Below, piece after piece: positions 34,805 to 43,079 of a stretch of 64,000 bases of DNA. The position numbers were made by a program, and so were the translations under genes. Origin of the DNA: Pyrofollis japonicus. GTDB lineage: Archaea > Thermoproteota > Thermoprotei_A > Sulfolobales > Pyrodictiaceae. The stretch spans positions 186,001 through 250,000 of the forward strand of contig NZ_AP028634.1 in NCBI RefSeq assembly GCF_033097485.1, given 5' to 3'. Below the pieces are notes generated by a model. It was given only the letters and a program-made list of their open reading frames with translations. It made no database searches and was not told the DNA's origin. Numbering within the stretch: position 1 is the first letter of the stretch; each line of letters opens with the position of its first letter.

Positions 34805-35275
34805 TTAAGAACCTTCCTTATTTTTGTTCTCTTCTTGTTCCTTGTCTCTTTTTTGCCAGGTGGGTCTTAGGCTCAGTATGTTCCACTCAGTTGCTGCCTC
34901 TACGAGCCATCCGGCCAGTATCCCGGCGACGCGGTCCACAGCGGTCTCAGTGTCCACCTCTACCCCGTAGTACTTTGAGAGGGCGCGCCTAGCAGCCTCC
35001 GGGTCCACGCGGTTGCGGAAAACCTGCTTGAGCTTCTCGAGTAGCTCGTCAAGCCTCCGGACACCCTGGTCTACAACAATGCGGCGAAGCTCCTCAAAAT
35101 CCTTAGCCGAGAGCACGCTCTCTGAAGCCTTCTGGCCAGCCTCTTCCCAGTACTTGTAAAGAGGCTCATAATCGCCGACAACCTCGCCTGTCGCGAACAA
35201 CGGTCTCTTCTTGCCACCATTGCTCCGATTCTCCCTGCCCATGGCCTCTATACCCCTCTTCCTATATGGTGTCAT
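34805..35275 (-). CDS. Hypothetical soluble protein
   Basis: 156 residues, charged and helical. The middle (VLSAKDFEELRRIVVDQGV, then RRLDELLEKLKQVF, then DPEAARRALSKYYGVEVD) looks like a small helical bundle; the tail is Lys/Glu-rich. An internal ATG at 35242 (MGRENRSNGG) with GAGGGG upstream is an alternative start. No motif or family recognised. It precedes a surface protein gene on the same strand but is 225 bases or more away from it. Confidence 0.55.
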   Translation of the reverse strand: MTPYRKRGIEAMGRENRSNGGKKRPLFATGEVVGDYEPLYKYWEEAGQKASESVLSAKDFEELRRIVVDQGVRRLDELLEKLKQVFRNRVDPEAARRALSKYYGVEVDTETAVDRVAGILAGWLVEAATEWNILSLRPTWQKRDKEQEENKNKEGS

Positions 35276-35370
35276 AGGGCTCTAATTAGGCTTCAAGCCT
35301 TGAAGCGCCGCAGAAGCCCTCGCTGCAGGGACAGGCTCCGAAGAAACTAATGTGCAAGCCACCTCCTGCA

Positions 35371-35976
35371 CTATCTCTTGTACACGCCGTAGGTGTAGCC
35401 GTAGCCTACTACGTGGCCCTTAGCTGCCTCCACGACCTCGCGGCACGGAGCCCCAGGCGGCAACCCGAGGTCCTCAACGTCTAGCGCTGCTACTAGGAAC
35501 ACGTAGCGATGAGGCTTGTCGCCGCGAGGCGGGCATGGCCCACCATAGCCTGGTTTCCCAAAGTCATTGGCTCCCTGGAACCCGATGCCCAGAACGACCG
35601 GCGTTTTGGGTATGTCTTCGGGTATAGTTGCTGTACTAGGTGCAACATTGTAGAGGACCCAGTGACAGAAAGTGCCCCTCGGCGCATCGGGGTCGTATAC
35701 GACTACGAGGAGGCTCTTGGCGCCAGGAGGAACACCCTCTATGCTTATGGGGGGTGACGCGTCTAGGCCGTCACACGTGTACTTAGACGGTATTGTCCCG
35801 CCTGCTTCAAACTCGTCTACGTGAACCACGATGGTCTCGGGTGCACCTCTTACGAAACTCAGCAAAGGTACCCCGGCAGAACTCTTCCCCCTCCCCGCCT
35901 CATAGAAGTAAATAATACTTATAGCAGCTATTACTGCGGCCAAGAAAGCTATAGTAAGCGTCTTGTTCAAATGCAT
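35371..35976 (-). CDS. Membrane-anchored PEBP (YbhB/Raf-kinase-inhibitor-like) protein
   Basis: 201 residues from ATG 35976, which has AAAGGAGGGAG directly upstream; ATG 36042 would add 22 residues. An N-terminal helix (TLTIAFLAAVIAAISIIYFY) anchors the protein outside the membrane. The PEBP domain follows: GGTIPSKYTCDGLDASPP, then LLVVVYDPDAPRGTFCHWVLYN, then GGPCPPRGDKPHRYVF. These form the anion-binding pocket of the fold. YbhB-type proteins have no settled role in archaea. Cys in CDGLD, TFCHW, GGPCPP and PCREV could be disulfide-bonded outside. Confidence 0.88.
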   Translation of the reverse strand: MHLNKTLTIAFLAAVIAAISIIYFYEAGRGKSSAGVPLLSFVRGAPETIVVHVDEFEAGGTIPSKYTCDGLDASPPISIEGVPPGAKSLLVVVYDPDAPRGTFCHWVLYNVAPSTATIPEDIPKTPVVLGIGFQGANDFGKPGYGGPCPPRGDKPHRYVFLVAALDVEDLGLPPGAPCREVVEAAKGHVVGYGYTYGVYKR

Positions 35977-36138
35977 CTCCCTCCTTTCTAGGGCTTTATG
36001 GAAGCCGTATATGTTTTCCCTCATAGCGGTATCTATGCTCATAGAATACTTTGATTAGATAATATGAAAATATGTAGCGTGACCCATATATAGAGTAGCA
36101 GAGTAGCTAGAATTATTGAGCGTGAAGGGGCTGACTCC

Positions 36139-36915
36139 TTGACTTCGCAGCCAAGCCCTGTATGTAGTAAGTATAAGTATGACTTGGAGTATTATAGGCA
36201 TGAACTGGAGGGTGTTAACAAGCTCTTCAACGCTTTCCTTGCTAGCCTCATACTGGCAATAATCAGTATTTTCGTGGTACTCGTCGCTGTCGCGAGCGCT
36301 GGTAACGCGAAGGCCGCGATAGCCAATGCTTTTTACGCAATGGCGTTCATGGAGTTTGTAAACGTTGTCATAGTGGTCCCGATGATGTATACCGGATTCC
36401 GCGAGCTAAGCAAAGCGAACTACGACTACTCCATAGGGGCAAAGGGCGCAGTAATCCAGGGGATAGGCAGTATTCTCGGAGGAATAGTCTTAATCGCTAT
36501 GACCAACATGCTCGTAAACAAGATAGGGCCCGGTACGACCATCGAGGAAGTACGGGGCATGGTTCTACAAATAATCTTGTACACAGCACTGGTCGGCATA
36601 GTGAACATCGTGGGGAGCGCAATGGTTCTCATAGGTTTTTGGAGGCTGGGCGACAACTACCCCAACTATGGCGGCGACGTGGTAAAGATTGGAATGATTC
36701 TCTGGATTATAGGCATAATACTACAAATACTATCAATTAGGGGCGGCGCCTTGTTGGCCTTTATAGCCGATCTAGTAGTGCTTTATGGCTTGCACCGGCT
36801 CCGTGAAGGCATCGCCGGGATACTGGAAAACAAAGAGTATGAGCTAAACCGGTGCCTAGCAGAATCCATGAGTGGAAACCCGGATAATACTCCAGGGGGA
36901 CAGAGTAGGGCTTAG
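36139..36915 (+). CDS. DUF996-like multi-helix membrane protein
   Basis: 258 residues with about six membrane helices (for example FLASLILAIISIFVVLVAV, FVNVVIVVPMMYTGF, GIGSILGGIVLIAM, IVNIVGSAMVLIGFWRL and MILWIIGIILQILSI). The repeated unit of a helix followed by GFRELSK or GFWRLGD-NYPN resembles DUF996 proteins of archaea. The start is TTG. The lipoate-ligase-like gene begins 13 bases after its stop, so the two probably share an mRNA. Function unknown. Confidence 0.7.
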   Translation: MTSQPSPVCSKYKYDLEYYRHELEGVNKLFNAFLASLILAIISIFVVLVAVASAGNAKAAIANAFYAMAFMEFVNVVIVVPMMYTGFRELSKANYDYSIGAKGAVIQGIGSILGGIVLIAMTNMLVNKIGPGTTIEEVRGMVLQIILYTALVGIVNIVGSAMVLIGFWRLGDNYPNYGGDVVKIGMILWIIGIILQILSIRGGALLAFIADLVVLYGLHRLREGIAGILENKEYELNRCLAESMSGNPDNTPGGQSRA

Positions 36916-36927
36916 GGGTCTAAAGAC

Positions 36928-37758
36928 GTGCACAGAGCACTTAAGCGATTATTTGTCCTTGAACCCGCTTCTAGGCCTGCTACTTGCTCCGAGGTTCTCG
37001 GGCTCGGCGAGCTAGGGCTCGACTATGCTTTGGGCAGCGGTATGGCTTACCTTGCTTACACTGAGTGGCCCCGGAGCTGCAGAGTCTATGGTATCTATGA
37101 AGCGTTGGAGGATGAGGGTGGCGACACCGTCGCCAGGAGGATAACTGGTGGAATAAGAGGCGACGTTGACTCTAACCGTGTCTATGTTGCCCTGTCTTTG
37201 CCGGGAGTAGGGAGGCTTCGCGACGCGGTTGCAAAGATGCTCTCGATGAGCCAGTGCCTTGGCGGAAGAGTGCACGGCGCTACGGTGATGGGTACAACGG
37301 CGTTCATAGAGGTTGTTGATGCCCGGCGTGATCCTCTTGAATGTGTGCGCGAAGTACTAGGTGCCGAGAAGTTCTCCCGCGTAAGGCCTCCGCGCATGGA
37401 TGTTCTTAATCGGGCTAGGCTCTTTGACCAGGATTCGTGGCGGCTTTACCGTTATCGCCGGGCTAGCGTAGAGGCAATGGTTAGGAGGAACGAGTACTGG
37501 TTAAGGGCCAGCCTCGAGGTGACAGACGGCTATATTACCGGGTACTGGCTCAGCGGCGTCTTCTACTCGGCGCCGCCTACGGAGATCTACAGTGTTTTCA
37601 ACACGCTGAGGGGTACGAGGCTCGACGAGGTAATGCTGGCTAACATGGAGATAGCGCTGGAGAAGAGATTAGAGGTTGAAGGGCTAGAGACGCGAGACCT
37701 AATAGACCTCGTTAACATGCTTTATCGCGCCCTGCTGAAAACGGGGACCGGCAATTAG
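36928..37758 (+). CDS. Divergent lipoate-protein ligase A-like protein
   Basis: 276 residues. VARRITGGIRGDV with NRVYVALSLPG nearby follows the 'RRxTGGGxV...' pattern of the LplA/BPL fold, and the C-terminal ~90 residues (YWLRASLEVTDGYITGYWLSG, then FYSAPPTEIYSVFNTLRGTR) match the small LplA C-terminal domain. The third glycine of the TGGG motif is Ile here, and I cannot find a clear catalytic Lys, so activity is uncertain; it might be a scaffold or attach a different acyl group. The start is GTG. Co-transcribed with the DUF996-like gene. No 2-oxoacid dehydrogenase or glycine-cleavage gene lies in the window. Confidence 0.5.
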   Translation: MHRALKRLFVLEPASRPATCSEVLGLGELGLDYALGSGMAYLAYTEWPRSCRVYGIYEALEDEGGDTVARRITGGIRGDVDSNRVYVALSLPGVGRLRDAVAKMLSMSQCLGGRVHGATVMGTTAFIEVVDARRDPLECVREVLGAEKFSRVRPPRMDVLNRARLFDQDSWRLYRYRRASVEAMVRRNEYWLRASLEVTDGYITGYWLSGVFYSAPPTEIYSVFNTLRGTRLDEVMLANMEIALEKRLEVEGLETRDLIDLVNMLYRALLKTGTGN

Positions 37759-37768
37759 GGGCCTTGCA

Positions 37769-38494
37769 CTATTTTTCCAGGAGCTTCTCCACCAAGGGGC
37801 GCAGCTCTGATAGCGTGTTTGTCACTGCGACTCCTAGTTCACGGTGAACCTCTGCTCCCTTGCTTCTACGTCTCTGCAGGTATATCGCCATGCAGCCAGT
37901 AGCTAGTGCCCCCGCAATGTCCTCCCGGAGCGAGTCGCCGACATGTATGCATACCGGTTTATCGTCTTCTCGATAGCCGAGCGCACGCATCATCATGAGC
38001 CATATTTTTGGGGAAGGCTTGTAGGCACCAACCTCGTCTCCATACACTTGGGCGTCTATGAGCCTCGAGAGGCCTGCCTTCTCGAGGAGCAGCCTCGTAT
38101 AACTGCTTGGCCATAGCAACGCGTTTCCAACGATAGCGGTCCTCTCCGCGAGCTCTTGTGCAGCCTCTATCCCTATGACTGCGTCCTCGTAAACTAGCTC
38201 CTCGACATGGCCTAGCGCGTGTATTATGCCTCTTGCAACACCCTTTTTGACCGCCTCGATGCTAGCTCCGAGCTCTTCAGCTAGGAGCTGTGTTGAAAGC
38301 TCTACATGGTCAATGTCTATGAGCCCGGCCTTTCTCTTGACGCGCGAGCGTACATGCTCTATTGCTGTCCTCGTGGCACTGATGGGCTTGTTCGTAGTCT
38401 CCGCGAGCCCTTCTGCTATGAAGCCCCACATCGGCTCTAGGCGGAGAAGTGTCCCCCATACGTCAAACGCTATAACGATCGCACGGTTCTCCAC
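37769..38494 (-). CDS. HAD-superfamily hydrolase
   Basis: 241 residues. Motif I is AFDVWGTLLRLEP, with the usual second Asp replaced by Trp but the nucleophile Asp kept; cap helices follow; motif II is near AIVGNALLW; motif III Lys is in GAYKPSPKIW; motif IV is CIHVGDSLREDIAGA. That is the layout of small-molecule phosphatases or haloacid dehalogenases with a C1 cap. The loss of the acid/base Asp argues against standard phosphatase chemistry and toward a dehalogenase-type or altered reaction. The start is GTG with GGTGAG upstream. Convergent with the ligase-like gene. Confidence 0.85.
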   Translation of the reverse strand: MENRAIVIAFDVWGTLLRLEPMWGFIAEGLAETTNKPISATRTAIEHVRSRVKRKAGLIDIDHVELSTQLLAEELGASIEAVKKGVARGIIHALGHVEELVYEDAVIGIEAAQELAERTAIVGNALLWPSSYTRLLLEKAGLSRLIDAQVYGDEVGAYKPSPKIWLMMMRALGYREDDKPVCIHVGDSLREDIAGALATGCMAIYLQRRRSKGAEVHRELGVAVTNTLSELRPLVEKLLEK

Positions 38495-38863
38495 TTGATG
38501 CTCACCACTGGATCTGTTAGAGGAGAGGGGCGTTTTTAGACGGAGAGGTACTCTCTACGAGAAAGGAGTAAGGAAGCAATTGTTGCGGAATGATGAGGCC
38601 TGCATCGGGGAACCATTTGTAGCAGGGATGCCCGGGGCTCTTCCCTGCGGCTGATCCGGGAGGGGGGTTACTTCTTCACCCATTATTGCTTTGAATTCTG
38701 TGATTCAATTGATTCTAGTCAACCGTTTTACTCATATAATTTAAATTATTCTTGTTACTAGGACGAGAATAATTTTTAACAATCTGTACACATACTAGGC
38801 AAACTATATTTGTTTAGTCCGTATCCGTTATAATAATTGAGAAGACTGAGAAGGGTATGAACT
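38495..38863. other. 369-bp gap: promoter of SQR and a structured segment
   Basis: The right half is AT-rich and has a TTATAATA box at 38827-38834, about 33 bases before the SQR start. The left half (38586-38658) is GC-rich with a 7-bp stem (GCAGGGA 38622-38628 with TCCCTGC 38642-38648) and flanking C/D-box-like motifs. No open reading frame of note. Confidence 0.4.
38586..38658 (+). ncRNA. Possible C/D-box-like RNA (weak)
   Basis: CGGA is followed at once by a perfect C box ATGATGA (38590-38596), and a D box CTGA (38651-38654) is followed at once by TCCG, which pairs with CGGA: the terminal stem and box arrangement of archaeal C/D sRNAs. Against it, no internal D' or C' box is visible, the 54-base spacing is long, and an internal hairpin overlaps the would-be guide region. 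Confidence 0.2.
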
Positions 38864-40042
38864 ATGGCTGTCAAGCGAATCGTGTACATCGGCGGAGGAC
38901 CATGTACACTAGTTTCGCTGAGAAGGATAGCCGAGGAGACGAAGAAGGCCGGAATAGAGGTTGAGAACATAGTAATAACTAAGGACAAGTACCACTACTT
39001 TCCCGCATTCTTCCCAGATGTGGCTCTCGGCGAAGCAGAGCCCGACGACGTGAGGGCTCCAGTAGAGAACTTCACCAGCGAGCTCGGCGCAAAACTATAC
39101 CTCGACGAAGTCACCCGAGTCGATCCTGCAAACAGGGTCGTTGAGACGAAGTCAGGGAAGAGGGTAGAGTACGACTACTTGTTCATATGCGCTGGCACAA
39201 GGTATGCGTGGGAGGAGTACCCAGGGCTGCGCGAAGCGAGTTACCATAACTATACTCTTGAAGGTGCACTTGAGCTCCGAAAAGCCTTAGCGGGCTTTCG
39301 TGGAGGAGACATAGTCGTTCTTGTCCCGGAGTTCCCTCATAGGTGTCCAGGCTATCCCTTCGAGGTACTTGGCAGGCTAGTCTACCATGCGAAGAGGAGA
39401 GGAGTGAACGCGAATGTAAAGCTAGTCCACGCCGTGCCAATGGATGCTGCGCTTAGCCACCTCTTCGACCTAGCTGTTAACTGGCACCGAATACACCAGG
39501 AGATAGGAAACATAGAGTACATTATGGGCAAACAGCTTGAGAGGGTTGACCCCGGATCAAAGACGATATTCTTCAAGGACGGCGAGTCTATGAAGTACGA
39601 CCTCCTAATAACCGCGCCGCCGTGCAGGGTTCCAAAGTTCCTAGAGGATACCGACTTCGTGTTCAAGAAGGATCCGCGCTTCCTTGATACAACCTTCCCG
39701 ACATTTCGCAGCAGGAAGTACGACGACGTCTTCATCCCAACCGATAGTGCAATGCCTAGCGTTAACCTCCCATTCGCAGGCGTGCCTGTCCACTACGCCG
39801 CTGTGGCTGCAGCCGATACCGTACTGAGCGAGCTGAAAGGCGCCTCTGGGCCAATACTGTTCCCCGACGTATTGACAATAGTTCTGGACTTCGGCAAGAC
39901 CGGTGTACTAGTAACGTTCGACGTCAAGGAGGCTCCTGGCGGAGTAGCTGCTACGAAACCATACATAGCAATAACGCATCCAATGATCAAGCTCCTCAAG
40001 TACAGTTTCTACGCCGGATGGATAAAGTCCTTGAAGAAGTAA
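38864..40042 (+). CDS. Sulfide:quinone oxidoreductase-type flavoprotein
   Basis: 392 residues. Rossmann FAD motif VYIGGGPCTLVSL at the N-terminus, YDYLFICAGTRYAWEEYPGL, the SQR-type HRCPGYPFEV segment with a redox Cys, and LITAPPCRVPKFL with another Cys. SQRs oxidise hydrogen sulfide and pass electrons to the quinone pool at the membrane face; the amphipathic C-terminus (MIKLLKYSFYAGWIKSLKK) is the usual membrane-binding tail. It is followed 24 bases later by a DUF1641 gene, a known companion of sulfur-oxidation flavoproteins. It may act on another sulfur or thiol substrate. The start is ATG with a TATA box 33 bases upstream. Confidence 0.88.
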   Translation: MAVKRIVYIGGGPCTLVSLRRIAEETKKAGIEVENIVITKDKYHYFPAFFPDVALGEAEPDDVRAPVENFTSELGAKLYLDEVTRVDPANRVVETKSGKRVEYDYLFICAGTRYAWEEYPGLREASYHNYTLEGALELRKALAGFRGGDIVVLVPEFPHRCPGYPFEVLGRLVYHAKRRGVNANVKLVHAVPMDAALSHLFDLAVNWHRIHQEIGNIEYIMGKQLERVDPGSKTIFFKDGESMKYDLLITAPPCRVPKFLEDTDFVFKKDPRFLDTTFPTFRSRKYDDVFIPTDSAMPSVNLPFAGVPVHYAAVAAADTVLSELKGASGPILFPDVLTIVLDFGKTGVLVTFDVKEAPGGVAATKPYIAITHPMIKLLKYSFYAGWIKSLKK

Positions 40043-40065
40043 GCATGGCTGAGAGGTGAGTCCAC

Positions 40066-40512
40066 ATGGCAGAGGAAACCCGGGTTAAGGAAAGCATACT
40101 CCTAGACGAGAAGGCCATGGAGGCCCTAGAGTCGCTGATGAAGATGGCTGCGAAGCTAAAGGAGAGCGGTCTCCTAGACCTACTCGAAACAATGGCGGAG
40201 AAGTACGAAGAGCTGCTAATGTACACTGGCAGCGATCAGAGAGTCTACCACATGCTAGCAGCCCTCGAGGCGGCCCTGAACGGCATGAAGGCGGCTGATC
40301 CATGGAAGTACAAGATGGCTATAGAAAAGATGACTAGCTGCGCGATGAGCGCACTTGATCCGGAGGAGTTGCAGAAAGTTAAGCCGGTGAAGGGCCTCTT
40401 CAGCCTTCTACGGGCACTGAGTGACCCCAATGTGGCAAAGGGTCTCGGCATAATGCTCTATCTTGCGGCGAGGCTCGGAGCCTGTATGGGTCAGGAAGGC
40501 AAGGAGGGCTAG
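40066..40512 (+). CDS. DUF1641-family protein, SQR partner
   Basis: 148 residues, helical. The C-terminal signature KGLFSLLRALSDPNVAKGLG is typical of DUF1641, small proteins encoded next to sulfide:quinone oxidoreductases and FdhD-like genes. The ATG follows GAGAGGTGAG (40051-40060). It may be a membrane-associated or electron-transfer accessory subunit, but no cofactor motif is visible. Its TAG stop shares the four bases CTAG (40509-40512) with the stop of the convergent gene, leaving no intergenic space. Confidence 0.85.
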   Translation: MAEETRVKESILLDEKAMEALESLMKMAAKLKESGLLDLLETMAEKYEELLMYTGSDQRVYHMLAALEAALNGMKAADPWKYKMAIEKMTSCAMSALDPEELQKVKPVKGLFSLLRALSDPNVAKGLGIMLYLAARLGACMGQEGKEG

Positions 40513-41768
40513 AGATTCCTAAGAAGCAGCTCTATTGCCTCATCAACATTTTTTGCACCAAGCTTCTTGGCTAGCACTATTAGTTTCTTCACGGTCTCGC
40601 TTCTAAGCCTCAACGTGACATAGTCTGCTCCTTGGTACGACGCCTTCTCCTCTATCTCATCGACTACGGGCTCCATTCTACGAGGCTCGAATCCGATACC
40701 ATCGTAGACTGTTATCTCGTCCTCTTCGAGTTCTCTACGCACATCGCTTGGCAGGGCTGAGCGGGCTACAAGGATCATCTTTTCTGGCTTATAGACGTTC
40801 TTGTAGAGCTTGACCAGCTGGTATTCCTTGACCCGGAGAGACTTGGCCTCCTCTACTCGTTGCCGAACCTCACTCCTCTTCACCCCCATTATGTCGGCTA
40901 GTCCCTGGAACAATCCCTCAAGCCACATCGAGCGCCATTCTTCAGCCGTTAGTGGTTTCCGGAAGTAGCCCTTGAGGTCTCTTATACGGGTATACCAGTC
41001 CTCTAGCTCCTTGAACTCTATGATTATTGTTGGCCTCTTTATTGGAGGCGACTTTGAGAGATCGACTATGTTGAGAACCATTCCGCTATATATCATTACG
41101 TCGGGGCGGAGCGCCGTGTAGAGGCTCCAGACGCGCTGGAGGTCGCTAGTATCCTCCCAGCCAAGGGGCCTCGGGGCTTCGTGGAAGAAGCTTAGGAACC
41201 CCTTCTCGAGGTTGCCTAGGACGGCGTTGGGCGGGATTATTCCGAGCTTCTGTTTACCACTCCTATCGAAACTTATGAAGCCGTGCTCGGGGTAGGCTAG
41301 CCCATAGCCCCGGTCCGCGAGCAGTCTCATGATCGTTGTGAGGCCCCATATTTGGTACGCTGTGCGCATATTGGTTCTAAGCGAGGTCCTTATCGCCGCC
41401 CCCGCGCGCCTCACGAAATCGTCTAGGCTCATCTTGCCCCGTACGAGGTCGTAGGCGTAGTTGAATATCTTCTTGCGGAGATGGGTGCGCGGATCCTCTA
41501 CGAAGCTGCGGAATTCCCGCGGGTACGTGAAGCCCTTGAGGCCTAGAGCCCTTACTAGCTCGTCTACTGCTCGGCGTGCTTGCTTAACCCATTCCTCTGC
41601 CTCATCCAGGTGCTCCGAGGCAACTATGTCTATGAAGCAGTCTCGTAGCTCCTCAAAGAGCTTCGTGCCTGGCCTGTTAAAGAACGGTATAGCGTCGGTA
41701 TCCACGTCTATGAGCTTCTGAGCTTTCTCGACTACTTCTTTGAACTCGTCTAGGCTCTGGCAAGGCAT
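40509..41768 (-). CDS. PD-(D/E)XK nuclease-like protein with C-terminal ribbon-helix-helix-like tail
   Basis: 419 residues from ATG 41768 (MPCQSLDEF), which has GGTGGAG 6 nt upstream; a GTG at 41822 would add 18 residues. The central region has RPDVMIYSG, then after a short loop RPTIIIEFKELEDW: a PD...(E)xK layout as in restriction-type nucleases. The last ~45 residues (DYVTLRLRSETVKKLIVLAK, then NVDEAIELLLRNL) look like a ribbon-helix-helix DNA-binding unit. The N-terminal ~150 residues are helical. A DNA-cutting or DNA-binding enzyme is inferred; no methyltransferase or other defence gene is adjacent. Confidence 0.6.
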   Translation of the reverse strand: MPCQSLDEFKEVVEKAQKLIDVDTDAIPFFNRPGTKLFEELRDCFIDIVASEHLDEAEEWVKQARRAVDELVRALGLKGFTYPREFRSFVEDPRTHLRKKIFNYAYDLVRGKMSLDDFVRRAGAAIRTSLRTNMRTAYQIWGLTTIMRLLADRGYGLAYPEHGFISFDRSGKQKLGIIPPNAVLGNLEKGFLSFFHEAPRPLGWEDTSDLQRVWSLYTALRPDVMIYSGMVLNIVDLSKSPPIKRPTIIIEFKELEDWYTRIRDLKGYFRKPLTAEEWRSMWLEGLFQGLADIMGVKRSEVRQRVEEAKSLRVKEYQLVKLYKNVYKPEKMILVARSALPSDVRRELEEDEITVYDGIGFEPRRMEPVVDEIEEKASYQGADYVTLRLRSETVKKLIVLAKKLGAKNVDEAIELLLRNL

Positions 41769-41901
41769 GCTTACTCCACCGAGGAGGCCGCTGGCCCTAT
41801 GACGGGCTTGTCCTTGCTCCACTCAGGTGTAGAGTGTATTACGGTAGGCGAAACATATACCTAGCTCTTTGGTTGACACCTCCTAGGAGAAGGGCCGAAT
41901 A

Positions 41902-42465
41902 GTGCTAGCTAGTAGCACCTTGTTTAAGCCGTGTAATAGAATGCTTTACGGGTACCGTGAGCTACGCGGTGCACTAGTGTTGCTGCCCCTTGGGAGCTTC
42001 GAGGACCACGAAGACTTGCCCATGGTTCTTGATACATTGCTTGCAACAGAGACTGCGTGCAGGGCTGCAGAGAAGTGTGCAGCATTGGTGGCTTGGCCTC
42101 TCGGCTACGGTTTCAGCCCTATGCATAAGTACAGTGTTAGCCTCGACGAGGATGAGGTCGCTAGACTAGTGCTTGGCATCACTAGCAGCCTTTACTCTAT
42201 AGGGGCTTCGAGGGTCATTGTAATCGACGGACACTATGGCCACCGAGAAGCAGTAATGAGGGCTACTGCTCCGCGGGGAATAAGCTATGTGAACGTATGG
42301 GATGTTCTCAGCAAGCTAGGGCTCAATAGCTTCGACAAACAGATAGGCTTTGAAAGAGAGCTTGCGAAGTGCTTTAACGAGAACAAGTGCAACAATACCT
42401 CCCTTATCCTGGACTCGGTTGCAAAGAAGATTGCTGAGGAGAAATGTCTAGGCGGGAGTAGGTAG
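41902..42465 (+). CDS. Creatininase-family amidohydrolase, short form
   Basis: 187 residues against 230-260 usual. LLPLGSFEDHEDLPMVLDT holds the Glu/His/Asp metal ligands of the family, and VIDGHYGHREAV matches the NGHGGN region. The 'HAGExETS' block of typical members is missing or replaced by IGFERELAKC, where a Glu could still serve. Archaeal family members include ArfB, the formamide hydrolase of riboflavin/F420 biosynthesis, and this is a possible role, but the shortening makes the substrate uncertain. The start is GTG; an ATG at 41941 (MLYGYREL) is possible. Confidence 0.78.
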   Translation: MLASSTLFKPCNRMLYGYRELRGALVLLPLGSFEDHEDLPMVLDTLLATETACRAAEKCAALVAWPLGYGFSPMHKYSVSLDEDEVARLVLGITSSLYSIGASRVIVIDGHYGHREAVMRATAPRGISYVNVWDVLSKLGLNSFDKQIGFERELAKCFNENKCNNTSLILDSVAKKIAEEKCLGGSR

Positions 42466-42490
42466 GGATAGAGGCTTGTTTTTCTCTGGG

Positions 42491-42856
42491 CTACGCTTGC
42501 TTGAGATTTGTCTCTACGATTTTCAACGCGTCCTCGATGCCCGTTCTCGGCCTAACCCTTATCACTCTTAGGCCCCTCTTTTCCATGAACTCTTGGCCTC
42601 CTGGGCCAAAGGCGACTGCCACTATGTGAGTGCATCCCTTGTTTAGCCCGAATATCTTTGGCCTCTTAGAGTTCTCCTCATCCTTCTCCATGTTGTGGTC
42701 GTGTTCGCCGGCATAGGGGTTCTCTACTACGCGTACCAGTCTCCAGGCACCATTCTCGTACATGTAGTGATAATAGTAACGTCCATCACCGAAGTGGCCT
42801 AGCTTAACTATTTTACCGTCATCGGTCGGTATTGATACACAAACGTGCTCCTTCAT
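42491..42856 (-). CDS. Dinitrogenase FeMo-cofactor-binding-like protein (NifX/NafY fold)
   Basis: 121 residues. LGHFGDGRYYYHYMYENG and VVENPYAGEHDHN follow the small FeMo-co family pattern (HFG-D, then VxNP), with a His-rich patch (GEHDHN), and THIVAVAFGPGGQEFMEKRG is the family's nucleotide-like fold end. Organisms like this do not fix nitrogen; archaeal members probably bind metal clusters for other enzymes. The ATG at 42856 follows GGAGAAGAAC. It converges with the creatininase gene. Confidence 0.85.
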   Translation of the reverse strand: MKEHVCVSIPTDDGKIVKLGHFGDGRYYYHYMYENGAWRLVRVVENPYAGEHDHNMEKDEENSKRPKIFGLNKGCTHIVAVAFGPGGQEFMEKRGLRVIRVRPRTGIEDALKIVETNLKQA

Positions 42857-43079
42857 TGTTCTTCTCCTAGACTTGTCAGGGCTGACGCGTGAGGGGTGAT
42901 ATTGTTGACGCCGTGTACCTGGGGGTTAGTTTTTCTATCTTTTGCTTCAGATAAACGGGTTAGCATATCTATACGGTCCCATTGTGCTTGTTTTACACGA
43001 ATACTATTGTTCTCTAGCCGGGGCACCTGGTGCCGCAAAGGCAGTTATCACGCTGATTAACCTCACGTGGGGAGCATCA

